This document shows, piece after piece, positions 17,033 through 26,039 of a stretch of 64,000 nt of DNA (the first letter of the stretch is position 1; each line of letters opens with the position of its first letter). A model generated the notes under the pieces. It saw only the letters and a list, made by a program, of their open reading frames with translations. It had not been told where the DNA came from and did not search any database. Source of the DNA: JAVJSD01 sp040219575 (GTDB lineage: Bacteria > Planctomycetota > Planctomycetia > Pirellulales > Pirellulaceae); NCBI GenBank assembly GCA_040219575.1, contig JAVJSD010000104.1, positions 62,001 through 126,000 of the forward strand, given 5' to 3'. A program made the translations under genes and the position numbers.

Positions 17033-18493
17033 TTATCGCCTTTGCCGGCCGCCCCACAGCGGTTCGATCATTTGGGCGTCGAGGGCTTTCCACCGAGCGG
17101 TGAGTTGTTCGAGGCGCTCGGTTTCGGCCTCGGCGAGGTTCTTCGACTCGCTGATGTCGTCGGCCAGGTTGTAGAGCTCCCACGTCCCGGCGTCGGCGCC
17201 GCGGCGAGGATCGCGGACAAGCTTCCAGTCGCCGTGGCGCAAAGCGGCCTTCGCGCCGACGCGCCAATACAAGTCCTCGTGCGGACGCGCCTCATCGCCG
17301 TCCTCCAGGAACGGCAACAGGTCGACGCCATCGCCCGCGGGAAGTTGGCGGCCCTTCGCCGCTCCGGCCGCCGCCAGGGCGGTGGGCAGCAGGTCGAGCG
17401 ACGTGACCGGCCGATGGTCGACGCGTCCCGCGGGCAAACGGCCCGGCCAGCGGAGAATGTACGGAATGCGAATGCCGCCTTCGTAAAGCTGCCCCTTCTC
17501 GCCCCGCAGGGGGAGATTGCTGCTGGTCAGTTCGCGCGTCGGTCCGCCGTTGTCGCTGAGGAAGACGACCAGCGTGTCGCGCTCCAGGTCGCACTCGCGA
17601 AGCGTGTCGAGGATGCCGCCCACACTGTCGTCGAGGTGCGCGAGCATGGCGGCGAAGATGCGGCGATGCATGTCGTCGATCGACTCGAACCGCCGCATGT
17701 AGCGATCGGCGCCCTGCATCGGACTGTGCACGGCGTTGTAAGCCACCAGCAGCAGGAACGGCTGATCCTGATGCCGCTCGATAAAGCCGGTCGCCTCGCG
17801 GGTGAGCGCGTCGGTGAGATGCGCTTGTTCGTCGATCGGTTGGCTGTTGCGGAGCAGGGGGTTGTTGGCGTCGTAGTCGGGTTCGTGATAGCCCATGTGC
17901 GTCGACCAGATGACGCGGCCGTCACGCGACGTCCAACGGCCTTCTCCGCCGTCGGGAAGCGTGCGGCGGCGGAGCCATGTGGTGGTTCCCTGCCAGGGCG
18001 GCGGTACGAAGTAATGGCCCTCGTGCAGGAAGCCGTAGAACTCGTCGAAGCCGCGTCGCTGCGGATGGTACTTCGCCGTGCCGCCGAGGTGCCACTTGCC
18101 GAGCAGGCCGGTGACATAGCCGGCGTCCCGCATCCGGTCGGCGAACGTCGATTCGTCGCCGGGCAGGCCGATCGTCGGGTCTTCGTTGGTCGCGCCGATC
18201 GGATTGAATTCGAAACCGAACCGAGTCTGGTAGCGACCCGTGAGCATGCCGGCCCGCGAGGCCGCGCAGAACGGCGCGGTGACGTAGCCGTCGCGAAACC
18301 GTACGCCGCCGCCGGCGAGCGCGTCGAGATGCGGCGTGGGGATCTCCTTGCCGCCGTAACAGCCGAGTTCGCCGTAACCCAGATCGTCGGCCAGCAGGAT
18401 CAGGACGTTGGGGCGGCGGGGGCGCTCGTCGGCGAGGGCGAAGCTCCCCACGATCCAGAGGCTCAGGGCGATGAATAGAACGCGGCGTATCAC
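17033..18493 (-). CDS. Secreted arylsulfatase (sulfatase family)
   Basis: A 486-residue sulfatase of the alkaline phosphatase fold. A GTG at 18493 was chosen because AGAGGAG precedes it by six bases and a signal peptide (to about residue 21) follows at once. The metal site begins with LLADDLGYGELGCYGG, and the formylglycine signature is CAASR with Cys76 as the residue to be oxidised; a GKWHLGG motif lies near 130. Such enzymes remove sulfate esters from polysaccharides in the periplasm. Planctomycetes carry many for degrading marine sulfated glycans. The CxAxR form (Ala in the third position rather than Pro) is accepted in the family. It overlaps nothing and its neighbours are unrelated. Confidence 0.92.
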   Translation of the reverse strand: MIRRVLFIALSLWIVGSFALADERPRRPNVLILLADDLGYGELGCYGGKEIPTPHLDALAGGGVRFRDGYVTAPFCAASRAGMLTGRYQTRFGFEFNPIGATNEDPTIGLPGDESTFADRMRDAGYVTGLLGKWHLGGTAKYHPQRRGFDEFYGFLHEGHYFVPPPWQGTTTWLRRRTLPDGGEGRWTSRDGRVIWSTHMGYHEPDYDANNPLLRNSQPIDEQAHLTDALTREATGFIERHQDQPFLLLVAYNAVHSPMQGADRYMRRFESIDDMHRRIFAAMLAHLDDSVGGILDTLRECDLERDTLVVFLSDNGGPTRELTSSNLPLRGEKGQLYEGGIRIPYILRWPGRLPAGRVDHRPVTSLDLLPTALAAAGAAKGRQLPAGDGVDLLPFLEDGDEARPHEDLYWRVGAKAALRHGDWKLVRDPRRGADAGTWELYNLADDISESKNLAEAETERLEQLTARWKALDAQMIEPLWGGRQRR

Positions 18494-18520
18494 GATGGCT
18501 CCTCTCAATTTGCTCGAACA

Positions 18521-18652
18521 CGTAGGGCAGCCTTCCAGGCTGCCAAGGCAGGCAGGATGCCTGCCCTACGGCGACTCGTACACACAGGGCGGCCTTCCAG
18601 GCCGCCAAGCGATGTCTCACATAGGTAAGGCGGGCAAGATGCCAGCTCTACG
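18521..18652. repeat. Two REP-like hairpin units of the GTAGGGCAGCC family
   Basis: The first unit (18521-18571) has two hairpins: GGGCAGCCTTCCAGGCTGCC and GGCAGGCAGGATGCCTGCC, framed by inverted CGTAGGGC/GCCCTACG ends. The second (about 18595-18652) is a diverged copy with GGGCGGCCTTCCAGGCCGCC. They lie upstream of the sulfatase and downstream of bioA. The structure is that of extragenic palindromic elements mobilised by RAYT transposases, but no such transposase gene is in the window. Confidence 0.75.
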
Positions 18653-18688
18653 GGCGCTATTGTGATCGAAAGCGGCCCGTGGAGCGAA

Positions 18689-20038
18689 TCATGCGGCGGC
18701 GATTTCGATGCCGCGCTCGACGGCGCCGCAGATGCGGTCGAGTTCGTCGAGCGTGACGGCCAATGGCGGCATGACGACCACCACATTCCCCAGCGGCCGC
18801 AGCCAGACGCCCTCGGTGAGGACGTGGTCACAGACCCGCATGCCGCGCTGTTCGGTCCAGTCGAACGGCGCCTTGGCGGCCCGATCGCGGACCAGTTCAA
18901 TGCCGGCGATCATCCCCCGCTGCCGCACGTCGCCGACCGCCGGATGCCGGGCGATGCGCTCGAGATGCGCCGCCAGACGCTCGACCTTGGCCGGTAGATG
19001 CGAAAGCGTCTGCTCCTCGTCGAACACGTCCAGCGTCGCCAGCGCCGCGGCGGCGCCGAGGGGATTGCCGCCGTAGGTGTGGCCGTGGAAGAACGACTTC
19101 GACTCGGCGTAGTCGCCCAGGAACGACCGCCAGACCTCGCCGGTGGTGAGCGTCGCCGCCACCGGCAGGTAGCCGCCGGTGAGGCCCTTGCCCAGACACA
19201 GAAAGTCGGGGGCGACGTCCTCCTGCTGACAGGCGAACAGCGTGCCGGTGCGGCCGAATCCGACCGCCACTTCATCGGCGATCAACAGCACGTCGTGCTT
19301 GCGCGTCAACTCGCGCACGCCGCGCAAAAATCCCGGGGGATGCGTGAGCATGCCGGCGGCGCACTGAATCAGCGGTTCGATCACAACCGCCGCGATCTCT
19401 TCATGCCGGTCCGCGAGCAATCCCTGCATCTGGTCGAGATAGTGAGCGCACGCCGATTCGCTCGTCACGCCTGCCGGCAGCCGGTAGGTGTCGGGGGCCG
19501 GCAGACGGAGCACATCGAACAACAGCGGCCGGAACATGGCGTGGAACCGCTCGACGCCCCCCACGCTCACGCTGCCGATGGTGTCGCCGTGGTAGGCGTT
19601 GGCGAAGGCGACGTACTTCGTTTTCTTCGGCCGCGGTTCGTCGCGCTGCCGCCAGTGCTGAAAGGCCATCTTGATGGCCACCTCCACACCGCTGGCGCCG
19701 TCGCTGGAAAAAAACACGTGCTCCAGCGGCGCGGGGGCGAGATCGACCAACCGCTTGGCGAGACGGATGGTGGTCGGGCAGGACATCCCCAGCGACGTCA
19801 CATGGGCCACCTTGTCGAGTTGCTCGCGGATCGCCGCGTCGAGCCGCGGGTGGCGGTGGCCGTGCACGTTGCACCACAGACTGCTGACCCCGTCGAGATA
19901 CTCCCGCCCCTCAACATCGATCAGCGTGCAGCCGTGGGCGCGTTCGACGATAAACGGCTCGTATTGGGCCATCTGCGTGAACGCATGCCACACGATCTCG
20001 CGGTCCCAGCGACGCAGGTCCTCCAGGGTGTCATCCAT
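18689..20038 (-). CDS. bioA: Adenosylmethionine-8-amino-7-oxononanoate aminotransferase
   Basis: A 449-residue class III aminotransferase. Motifs specific to BioA rather than to other members are WHAFTQM at 17-23, the DGVSSLWCNVHGH stretch at 49-61, and ANAYHGDTIGSVSVGG at 146-160. The PLP lysine is K284 in LGKGLTGGYLP. It transfers an amino group from S-adenosylmethionine to KAPA in biotin synthesis. Length and motif spacing match the family. No other biotin gene (bioB, bioD, bioF) is nearby, so the pathway is scattered. Confidence 0.93.
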   Translation of the reverse strand: MDDTLEDLRRWDREIVWHAFTQMAQYEPFIVERAHGCTLIDVEGREYLDGVSSLWCNVHGHRHPRLDAAIREQLDKVAHVTSLGMSCPTTIRLAKRLVDLAPAPLEHVFFSSDGASGVEVAIKMAFQHWRQRDEPRPKKTKYVAFANAYHGDTIGSVSVGGVERFHAMFRPLLFDVLRLPAPDTYRLPAGVTSESACAHYLDQMQGLLADRHEEIAAVVIEPLIQCAAGMLTHPPGFLRGVRELTRKHDVLLIADEVAVGFGRTGTLFACQQEDVAPDFLCLGKGLTGGYLPVAATLTTGEVWRSFLGDYAESKSFFHGHTYGGNPLGAAAALATLDVFDEEQTLSHLPAKVERLAAHLERIARHPAVGDVRQRGMIAGIELVRDRAAKAPFDWTEQRGMRVCDHVLTEGVWLRPLGNVVVVMPPLAVTLDELDRICGAVERGIEIAAA

Positions 20039-20113
20039 CTTGAATCGAACAACGTCTTAAGTGGTAAGCGTTCGAAGGACGCCGCCGTTCATCGCATTTC
20101 AATTCAGCAGCGT

Positions 20114-20261
20114 CATGCTCTCGCGCCGAGGGCGGGTGAGCAAGTGAACGGCAGAGTTAGGTGTTGCATGCCGGGTGCCATGCTCTCACCGCGGAGCGGG
20201 GTGAGCATGTTAGCGGGAGATGGTCGCCCTGCATGATCCCTCGCCTTCGGCGCGAGAGCAT
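20114..20261. repeat. Three copies of a CATGCTCTC palindromic repeat
   Basis: Three ~32-bp imperfect palindromes sit upstream of bioA: 20114-20145 (CATGCTCTCGCGCCGAGGGC...GTGAGCA), 20179-20211 (CATGCTCTCACCGCGGAGCG...GTGAGCATG) and 20232-20261, which is inverted and has a GCCTTCGGC loop. They share the ends CATGCTCTC/GTGAGCATG. This is a second repeat family, distinct from those at 3.5 and 18.5 kb. Confidence 0.75.
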
Positions 20262-20306
20262 TACACCTATCTGTTTCCATCGCCGCGCTTCCGTGAAAAT
20301 CGCCTG

Positions 20307-22802
20307 CTACTCGGCCGCCTTGTCGTCGGGCGTCTTGTCCTGGGCCAATAGTCGCTTGGCCTCTTCCAGTACGAAATCGACGTCCATGAACGGCTCGTAG
20401 CTGATATCCTGCCAGCGGACCTGGCCCTGGCCGTCGATCACGAACGTGCCGTGCAGCGTCTGCTGCTCGAAGTCGTCGAAGGCGCGGTAGGCCTTGAAAA
20501 CGTCGAGATTGGCGTTGGAAAGCAACTGGATGCGGAATTCGTCGCCGGTGTAGTCGTCGAGGGCCCGATGGAGCGACGCCTGATCGTCGCTGCCGATGGC
20601 CGCGACCTCGTAGCCGGCCTTCTCGAACTCGGCGTACTTGGGATCGAAGGCGTGCAACTGCTCGACGCAGTGCAGGCAACCGTAGCCGAGGTAGAAGATC
20701 AACACCAGCGGCTTGCCGCGATAGTCGGCCAGCGAGTGCTCCTTGCCCTCGGCGTCCTTCAGCGTCCACGAGGGCGCGGGCGAAGGATGCCAGCGGAACG
20801 GGCCCAGCGTGTCGAGATCGGGCCGCTGGCCCACGTCGTCGGGCGTCTTCCGGGCCACGCGCCAATCCTCGGGCAATTCCAGACCCTCCGCGACGGGGGC
20901 CAGGCGAGCAAAGGCCGGCGTGTCGAGATCAACGTCGCTGGAGATCTTTCGCAGGTCGGCGAAGGTCTTCTTGGCCTCGTCCTGCTTACCCTGCCGCCAA
21001 ATCGCCTCTGTCAGAAACGCCAACGGCAGCACTTCACCCGTATGACGGGAGACCTCGCGCCGCATGTCGGCCACGGCCTGATCTTGCTCTCCCGCCAAAA
21101 AACGGACCCGCGCCAGACTCAGCGCGACTTCGTCCCGCGCCTTCTTGAGCAGGTCGTAGGCGGTCTTGGCGTCGCCCGCGGCCAGGGCCTTGTGTCCCTT
21201 GATCGCGTCGATCGCCCGGGTCAGATTGCCGATGCGCGTGGCGAAGGGCTTGCGCGCGTTGGCCTTGGCGGCGTCGATTTTCTTCTTCGCTTCGGCCTGC
21301 TGCTTTTCGTCCGGCTTGTCGTCGGACTTGGCTGCGTCGTCCTTCTGGTCAGCGTCATTCTTCTCGTTAGCGTCGCCCTTCTCGTTAGCGTCGCCCTTTT
21401 CGTCGGCGTCGCCTTTCTCAGGGTTGCTCTTCTTTTCCGAACCGCTCTTCTTCTCCGCCTCGGACGTGGCCTTCTTCTCGGCCGCGTCGACGGCTTTCTG
21501 CTCCTGCTCGCGCACCGACTTCAGTCGCCGCTCGAGTTCGGCGAGTTGGACCTCGCCATGCTCCGTGTCGCCCGTCTGGAAGTAGGCCGTACCCAGCCAG
21601 CGGAGACGCTTCACCTGCTGGGTCTCGTCGTCGGTCGGCTCGAGATACGGCGTGTCGGCCAGGGCGACCAAGTCGTCCCACAACTCGTACTCCGAAAGCA
21701 CCTGGAACAGCCGCAGTCGGCCGTAGTTGGTGCTGCCCCGTTTGAGCGTGTTGTACTTCGGATGCCGCGGCAACTCCGTCATGTTCTTGGCCAGGTCGAG
21801 CGCGTCGTGCACGCGGCCGATGTGGATCAGGTTGCGGATCAACCACTCGTTGTTGTGGGCGAAATTGTGAATCTGGTCGGGCAGCACGCGGTCGCGGATC
21901 ATGTGGGCATGATCGACGCGAGCCGACGCCTCCTGCTGCCAGGCGGCGTCGTGATAGCGTTTCACGCGGGAGTAGATGTGCCCCGGCATGTGCCACATGT
22001 GCGCGATGCTGGGCGATCCCTGTCCACAGCGGGCGGCCGATGTGAGCGCTTCCTCCGCCTTGCGGTAGTCCCACAAGTGGATGCGGAAGTGATGCGCCGG
22101 ATGCAGCGGCGCCTTCTCGAAGATCTGCTTGATCAACGCATCGACCGCCAGGTAGCTGGTGATCTGAATGCCCGAACTCTTGTTCAGATAAAGCTGCAGC
22201 GCCAGAAAGGCTTTGCCTTCCAGATCGTCGGGGTATTCCAACACGATGTCCTCGAGCGCCTTGGTGTAGGCCTCGTCGCGTTCTTTCTTTTTCTTGCTAT
22301 CGGCCTTCAGGTAGGCGTCGAGCGCGTCGATGTACTGCGCCTCGCGTTTGCTGACGCCCTCTTTCCGCTTGAGCGCCTCGGCGAGAAAGCCCTTGGCTCG
22401 CGTTGCATTGCCCTTGTTGGCCATCGCCGCGCCCCAGTAGGCCATGGCGCACTCGGGTTCGAGGGCCGCCGCCTGCCGGAAGGAGCGCTCCGCCTCGAAG
22501 TACCAGAAGCCGTGCAATTGCCCCACGCCCTGGTCGATGAACTTCTGCACCTGCTCGTTCTTGGTGCTGATGGGGAAATGCACGTCGCCGGTGCCGCCCA
22601 TCAAGTAGGCCTTCTGCCGCGGCCCTTCGTTGAACGCCTCGCCGTGGTACGAGTGACCGGCCAGGACCTGTTCGTCGGCCGTCTCGCTCGCCGAACTCTC
22701 CGGCTTCTGCGGCTTGGAATCGTCTTGGGCGCCGGCGGCCGCCGTCAACAACAGTATGGCGCCGGCGACGACCGACAGACAGAGAAAAGGCATTCGCGAC
22801 AT
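20307..22802 (-). CDS. Secreted TPR protein with C-terminal peroxiredoxin-like (AhpC/TSA) domain
   Basis: An 831-residue exported protein. Signal peptide at 1-25. A long helical TPR-like region at about 90-430 contains HHFRIHLWDYR and HMWHMPGHIYSR, the latter typical of planctomycete TPR-redoxin proteins. A highly charged Lys/Glu/Asp low-complexity linker at ~440-510 is followed by more helices, and a redoxin domain starts near residue 665. Its active site is CLHC (C709, C712) in FYLGYGCLHCVEQLHAF, so both redox cysteines are present. A role in thiol redox chemistry in the cell envelope is inferred. It stands alone on its strand. A start at the fourth codon is possible. Confidence 0.78.
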   Translation of the reverse strand: MSRMPFLCLSVVAGAILLLTAAAGAQDDSKPQKPESSASETADEQVLAGHSYHGEAFNEGPRQKAYLMGGTGDVHFPISTKNEQVQKFIDQGVGQLHGFWYFEAERSFRQAAALEPECAMAYWGAAMANKGNATRAKGFLAEALKRKEGVSKREAQYIDALDAYLKADSKKKKERDEAYTKALEDIVLEYPDDLEGKAFLALQLYLNKSSGIQITSYLAVDALIKQIFEKAPLHPAHHFRIHLWDYRKAEEALTSAARCGQGSPSIAHMWHMPGHIYSRVKRYHDAAWQQEASARVDHAHMIRDRVLPDQIHNFAHNNEWLIRNLIHIGRVHDALDLAKNMTELPRHPKYNTLKRGSTNYGRLRLFQVLSEYELWDDLVALADTPYLEPTDDETQQVKRLRWLGTAYFQTGDTEHGEVQLAELERRLKSVREQEQKAVDAAEKKATSEAEKKSGSEKKSNPEKGDADEKGDANEKGDANEKNDADQKDDAAKSDDKPDEKQQAEAKKKIDAAKANARKPFATRIGNLTRAIDAIKGHKALAAGDAKTAYDLLKKARDEVALSLARVRFLAGEQDQAVADMRREVSRHTGEVLPLAFLTEAIWRQGKQDEAKKTFADLRKISSDVDLDTPAFARLAPVAEGLELPEDWRVARKTPDDVGQRPDLDTLGPFRWHPSPAPSWTLKDAEGKEHSLADYRGKPLVLIFYLGYGCLHCVEQLHAFDPKYAEFEKAGYEVAAIGSDDQASLHRALDDYTGDEFRIQLLSNANLDVFKAYRAFDDFEQQTLHGTFVIDGQGQVRWQDISYEPFMDVDFVLEEAKRLLAQDKTPDDKAAE
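21334..21423. repeat. Five 18-bp tandem repeats inside the TPR-redoxin gene
   Basis: The unit is GCGTCGCCCTTCTCGTTA with a few changes in each of five copies. It encodes the six-residue unit NEKGDA/DEKGDA in the charged linker between the helical part and the redoxin domain. Copy number is likely to vary between strains because the unit keeps frame. Confidence 0.8.
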
Positions 22803-23084
22803 GGAGGACGCCTCGCGGAAGGAGGATTCGAGGGATGGGGACGACAGTCGTCGCCGCGACGTGGGGAGGAAGGGCGACGGCGGGAAACCGTCAACTGGGC
22901 ATTATAGTCGATTCGCGACCGCAGTCATCCAGTTTCCCATCAAACCCGCCCCGTCTCAAACCCGCCCCGTCTCGGCGTCCAGTCGAGTGGACTTTTCTGA
23001 CGGTTGGCGAAACAATTCCGCTAGGCCGCGTCGAAAGGCGCCTCGATCCAACGAGCGAACTCGGACGAACACGGAGGTAGCTGC

Positions 23085-24365
23085 ATGAGTCTCAATCAAC
23101 CGTCGCCAGGCCGCCAGCAGAGCGGAGCCGGTCCGTTGTTCGTCGAGGACGTGGAGGTCACCGGGCACATCATCGACAGTCTGATCCTGCCCAAGATTCT
23201 CGACCTGATCACCGCCGCCGGCGGCAGTTTCGAAATTCCGGAAATCACCATCGGCCACGCCCGCAGCGATCCGAGTTACGCGCGGGTGCAAGTCCAGGCC
23301 GGCAGCGAGAAGCTGCTGCGGGAGATTCTCGACGACATCCGCGATCACGGCGCCGTGCCGGTCGTCGATCGCGACTGCCGCCTGGTCGAGGCCGACATCG
23401 CCGGGGCGTTTCCCGAAGGCTTCTACAGCACCACCAATCAGCGGACCGAAATCCGGCTCGATGGCGAGTGGGTTGAAGTGCGGCAGCAGGAGATGGATTG
23501 CGGCATCGCCGTCGATCCCGTCAAGGCCGCGGCCTGCTGCGTGCCGATGTGCGAGGTCGCCGTGGGGCAGCAATACGTCGTCGGTCATGCCGGCGTGCGC
23601 GTGTTTCCCGAGGAGAGGATCGGCGCCCGCCAATCGTTCGAGTTCATGAACAGCGCCGTCTCGACCGAGAAACCCAAGGGCGTGGCGGTCAAGCAGATCG
23701 CCCGTGAACTGTTTCGCGCGAAGAACGAAGCCGGGCGAACGCTGATTGTGGGCGGGCCCGCCATCGTGCACACCGGCAGCGGCCCCCACCTGTGTCATCT
23801 GATTCGTCACGGCTACGTCGACGTGCTGTTCGCCGGCAACGCCCTGGCCACGCACGACATCGAGCAGGCCCTGTTCGGCACCAGCCTCGGCGTGCATCTC
23901 GATCGCGGCGACATCATCGAGGCGGGCCACGAGCACCACCTGCGGGCCATCAACCGCATCCGCCGCATCGGCTCCATCAAGGAAGCGGTCGAACAGGGAG
24001 TGCTTACCTCGGGCGTGATGTACGAATGCGTCGAGAACGACGTCGACTACCTGCTGGCCGGCAGCATCCGCGACGACGGCCCACTGCCGGAGGTCGTTAC
24101 CGACGCCCTGCAGGCGCAGCGGGCGATGCGAGAAAAGTCGCGGGGCGTAACGTTCTGCCTGATGATCGCCACCACGCTGCACAGCGTGGCGGTGGGAAAC
24201 CTGCTGCCCGCCTGGGTCCGCGTCGTGTGCGTCGACATCAACCCTTCCACGGTCATCAAGCTCAGCGACCGCGGATCGTTTCAGACCGTGGGACTGGTGA
24301 CCGACGTCGAGCCGTTCCTGCGCTCGCTGGTGGCGGAAGTCGACGCCTTGGAAGCCGCCAGCTGA
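23085..24365 (+). CDS. TIGR00300-family ornithine cyclodeaminase (LOR/SDH-like domain)
   Basis: A 426-residue protein of the TIGR00300 / LOR-SDH conserved family. Members studied in archaea (Methanococcus) and in the C-terminal part of cyanobacterial ArgZ/AgrE convert ornithine to proline and ammonia using NAD. Recognisable segments are VEVTGHIIDSLILPKILD near the start, CGIAVD, an MNSAVSTEKPKG stretch and the nucleotide-binding GGPAIVHTGSG. It is unrelated to the classical ocd gene family. It is 282 bp from the divergent TPR-redoxin gene. Together with argBDF at 55-58 kb it suggests an arginine/ornithine-to-proline route. Family call is firm; the exact reaction is by family precedent. Confidence 0.8.
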   Translation: MSLNQPSPGRQQSGAGPLFVEDVEVTGHIIDSLILPKILDLITAAGGSFEIPEITIGHARSDPSYARVQVQAGSEKLLREILDDIRDHGAVPVVDRDCRLVEADIAGAFPEGFYSTTNQRTEIRLDGEWVEVRQQEMDCGIAVDPVKAAACCVPMCEVAVGQQYVVGHAGVRVFPEERIGARQSFEFMNSAVSTEKPKGVAVKQIARELFRAKNEAGRTLIVGGPAIVHTGSGPHLCHLIRHGYVDVLFAGNALATHDIEQALFGTSLGVHLDRGDIIEAGHEHHLRAINRIRRIGSIKEAVEQGVLTSGVMYECVENDVDYLLAGSIRDDGPLPEVVTDALQAQRAMREKSRGVTFCLMIATTLHSVAVGNLLPAWVRVVCVDINPSTVIKLSDRGSFQTVGLVTDVEPFLRSLVAEVDALEAAS

Positions 24366-24435
24366 ACTCGCACGACACCACACATCGATCGCGATCGACA
24401 CGCGACACCACCGCAAGCAACGCGGAAGAGAGCCC

Positions 24436-24708
24436 CTACTTCGGCGATGCATCCGGCTTCGTCTCGGTCGACGGCTTACGCGACGGTGACAGGTCCTTCG
24501 ACGAAATCGACCAATGTTCGTACAGCACGTTCAGCACGAGGCCCACCAGGGCGAGGCAACTCGCAATGATCGTGATTCGCGACAGCGGCATCTCCAGTTG
24601 CAACCCGTCGCGGAGGATCAGGCAGGCCGCCATCCCGATCACCGCGCCGGCGCACGCGCCGAACACGGCGCCCACCGCGTAGAGAAGGACTCGCAGGACA
24701 ACGGACAT
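24436..24708 (-). CDS. Small membrane protein, two helices
   Basis: Ninety residues with two clear hydrophobic helices (about 5-31, glycine/alanine-rich, and 43-63) and a polar, Ser/Lys/Pro-rich tail of about 25 residues. No family is recognised. It converges with the cyclodeaminase gene. Codon third positions are GC-rich as in real genes and the hydrophobic pattern is coherent, so it is probably expressed, but that is all that can be said. Confidence 0.5.
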   Translation of the reverse strand: MSVVLRVLLYAVGAVFGACAGAVIGMAACLILRDGLQLEMPLSRITIIASCLALVGLVLNVLYEHWSISSKDLSPSRKPSTETKPDASPK

Positions 24709-25076
24709 ATCGGCGGTCTCAAGACGTTGGAAATCAGGGCGACCGTTCCGTTATCGCCGCAGCCGGACCGCCCCGTCAAGGAAGACGCCGCAGCTCAAGA
24801 AAAAACCAAGGCCCGCGACTCTCTCGAGCGCGGGCCTTGTGACTCGTTTCGGATCAATTGGGTGATCCGCCACGAGATGGTGGCTGCGATCGCAGCCCGC
24901 CGACTGCGGTCAGGCGCTGCCACCTCGTTGGCTAGTACAGAAATACTCCACAGACCACCTCCTTTCCACTGGAACCCCCCGCATCGACCGGTAGCCAAGA
25001 GTGGCCGATCACGGGCTTTTAGTCCATCGCGCCGCGTAAGCGCGAGCCAGTAACCCAATCATTGTCAGAACGGCCG
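24709..25076. other. Intergenic region with a strong minus-strand terminator
   Basis: No gene is seen between the two membrane-protein genes. The terminator at 24797-24839 is the only structured element found; the rest contains a weak TGGGTGATCC dyad and no clear promoter. Confidence 0.5.
24797..24839 (-). terminator. Rho-independent terminator
   Basis: A perfect 11-bp stem (CAAGGCCCGCG / CGCGGGCCTTG, 24807-24817 and 24829-24839) is followed, on the minus strand, by GTTTTTTC. It should end transcription coming leftward from the gene at 25077-25646, 238 bp after that gene's stop. Confidence 0.8.
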
Positions 25077-25646
25077 TTAAAGGCAAGTCCATTCGCTGGA
25101 TTGTTGAGCACCCTCCAGGGCGGGAGGGCGACGCCAGCCGGTCTCGCCGAACGGCCACAGCTGCCGGGCCACGTGAGCGCCGACCAGGATGCCCGAGGCC
25201 ATGCCCAACAGCAGGCCGATGACCGCTCCCATCAAAGCCATATCCAGGCCGAAGACTCTTCCCAGCAGGGTGCACATCAGGCAAGTGGCGGCCATCGCCA
25301 AGGCGCCTCCCAGGTAGACCAGGCACATCGCCGCCACCGACGACGCGAACCAGGCCAAGCGGCGGGCGAAGCTCAGGCGGCGGCCCCGTCGCTCGCAGTG
25401 TCGGGCGATCATCGCCGTCCGCACAAACGCGGGAGCGAGCAGCACAATCAGCACACAGCCAAATTCGAACGACACGCGCAGCGCCGCCATCCACACCGCC
25501 AACAACGTCACCAGCAAGAGAAACGAGTCGAGCCGAAACGACAGTCCGTCGCGAAGAGGAACCGCGCCATCGGGAACGACGTTCGTCGACGAGGGGAGAG
25601 TTGCGTCTCGGTCTCGGCGTTGCTCGCTTGTTGCACTTCGCATCAT
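25077..25646 (-). CDS. Membrane protein with four predicted helices
   Basis: Starting at the ATG at 25646 gives 189 residues. About 35 polar residues lead into hydrophobic helices near 42-60, 62-82, 105-130 and 135-162, the last two rich in Gly/Ala (GAVIGLLLGMASGILVGAH). No catalytic motif is visible. The reading frame runs open to 26384, across the tRNA gene, so its upstream part cannot be coding. It resembles small planctomycete inner-membrane proteins of unknown role and is followed by a strong terminator. Confidence 0.55.
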   Translation of the reverse strand: MMRSATSEQRRDRDATLPSSTNVVPDGAVPLRDGLSFRLDSFLLLVTLLAVWMAALRVSFEFGCVLIVLLAPAFVRTAMIARHCERRGRRLSFARRLAWFASSVAAMCLVYLGGALAMAATCLMCTLLGRVFGLDMALMGAVIGLLLGMASGILVGAHVARQLWPFGETGWRRPPALEGAQQSSEWTCL

Positions 25647-25997
25647 GGTTTCAAAATACGGCTCCGCAGGCCGCCACCAGCAGACACACGACACCACCAC
25701 CAGGTTCACAACACGACCAAGTTCACCGCCGGCGGCGCATTTCCGGCACGTGTCTCCCACGCACCGAACCAGCCGGTCAGCCATTGATCGGCGAGCGATT
25801 GGCGAACCCACGCCGGCGCCAGCGAACCCATGCGGCCCACGGGTGGTCATTATGGCGGCAAGCCGCTCCGTCGGGCAAGAACAGCTGTCGGCGGCGTCCC
25901 GCACACGATTTACCGGATTCCCGGACACCGGGGCGAAGTGCATGAGAGATCCAAAACCCAACCCAGCACGCGCCGCCGCCTCGACACCGGAAACACC
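25647..25997. other. Intergenic region before the tRNA
   Basis: About 350 bp upstream of the tRNA promoter. It is rich in CAC/ACC runs on the plus strand (25680-25730), but I see no gene, repeat family or RNA fold in it. The promoter of the leftward membrane-protein gene should lie near 25660-25720, though no consensus boxes stand out. Confidence 0.45.
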
Positions 25998-26025
25998 TTG
26001 CGAGCAAAGGACTTTGGCGTAAAAT
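25998..26025 (+). promoter_or_regulatory. Candidate promoter of tRNA-Ser
   Basis: A TTGCGA -35 box (25998-26003), a 16-base spacer and a TAAAAT -10 box (26020-26025) end 14 bases before the first tRNA base, the spacing expected for a tRNA transcript with a short leader. Confidence 0.55.
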
Positions 26026-26039
26026 TGAGCGCAATCCCC

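Noticed and set aside
18521..20261. CRISPR-like array from the palindromic repeats
   Set aside because: Irregular spacing, alternating orientation and no cas genes.
21334..21423. CRISPR-like array
   Set aside because: The units are contiguous 18-mers without spacers and lie in a coding frame.
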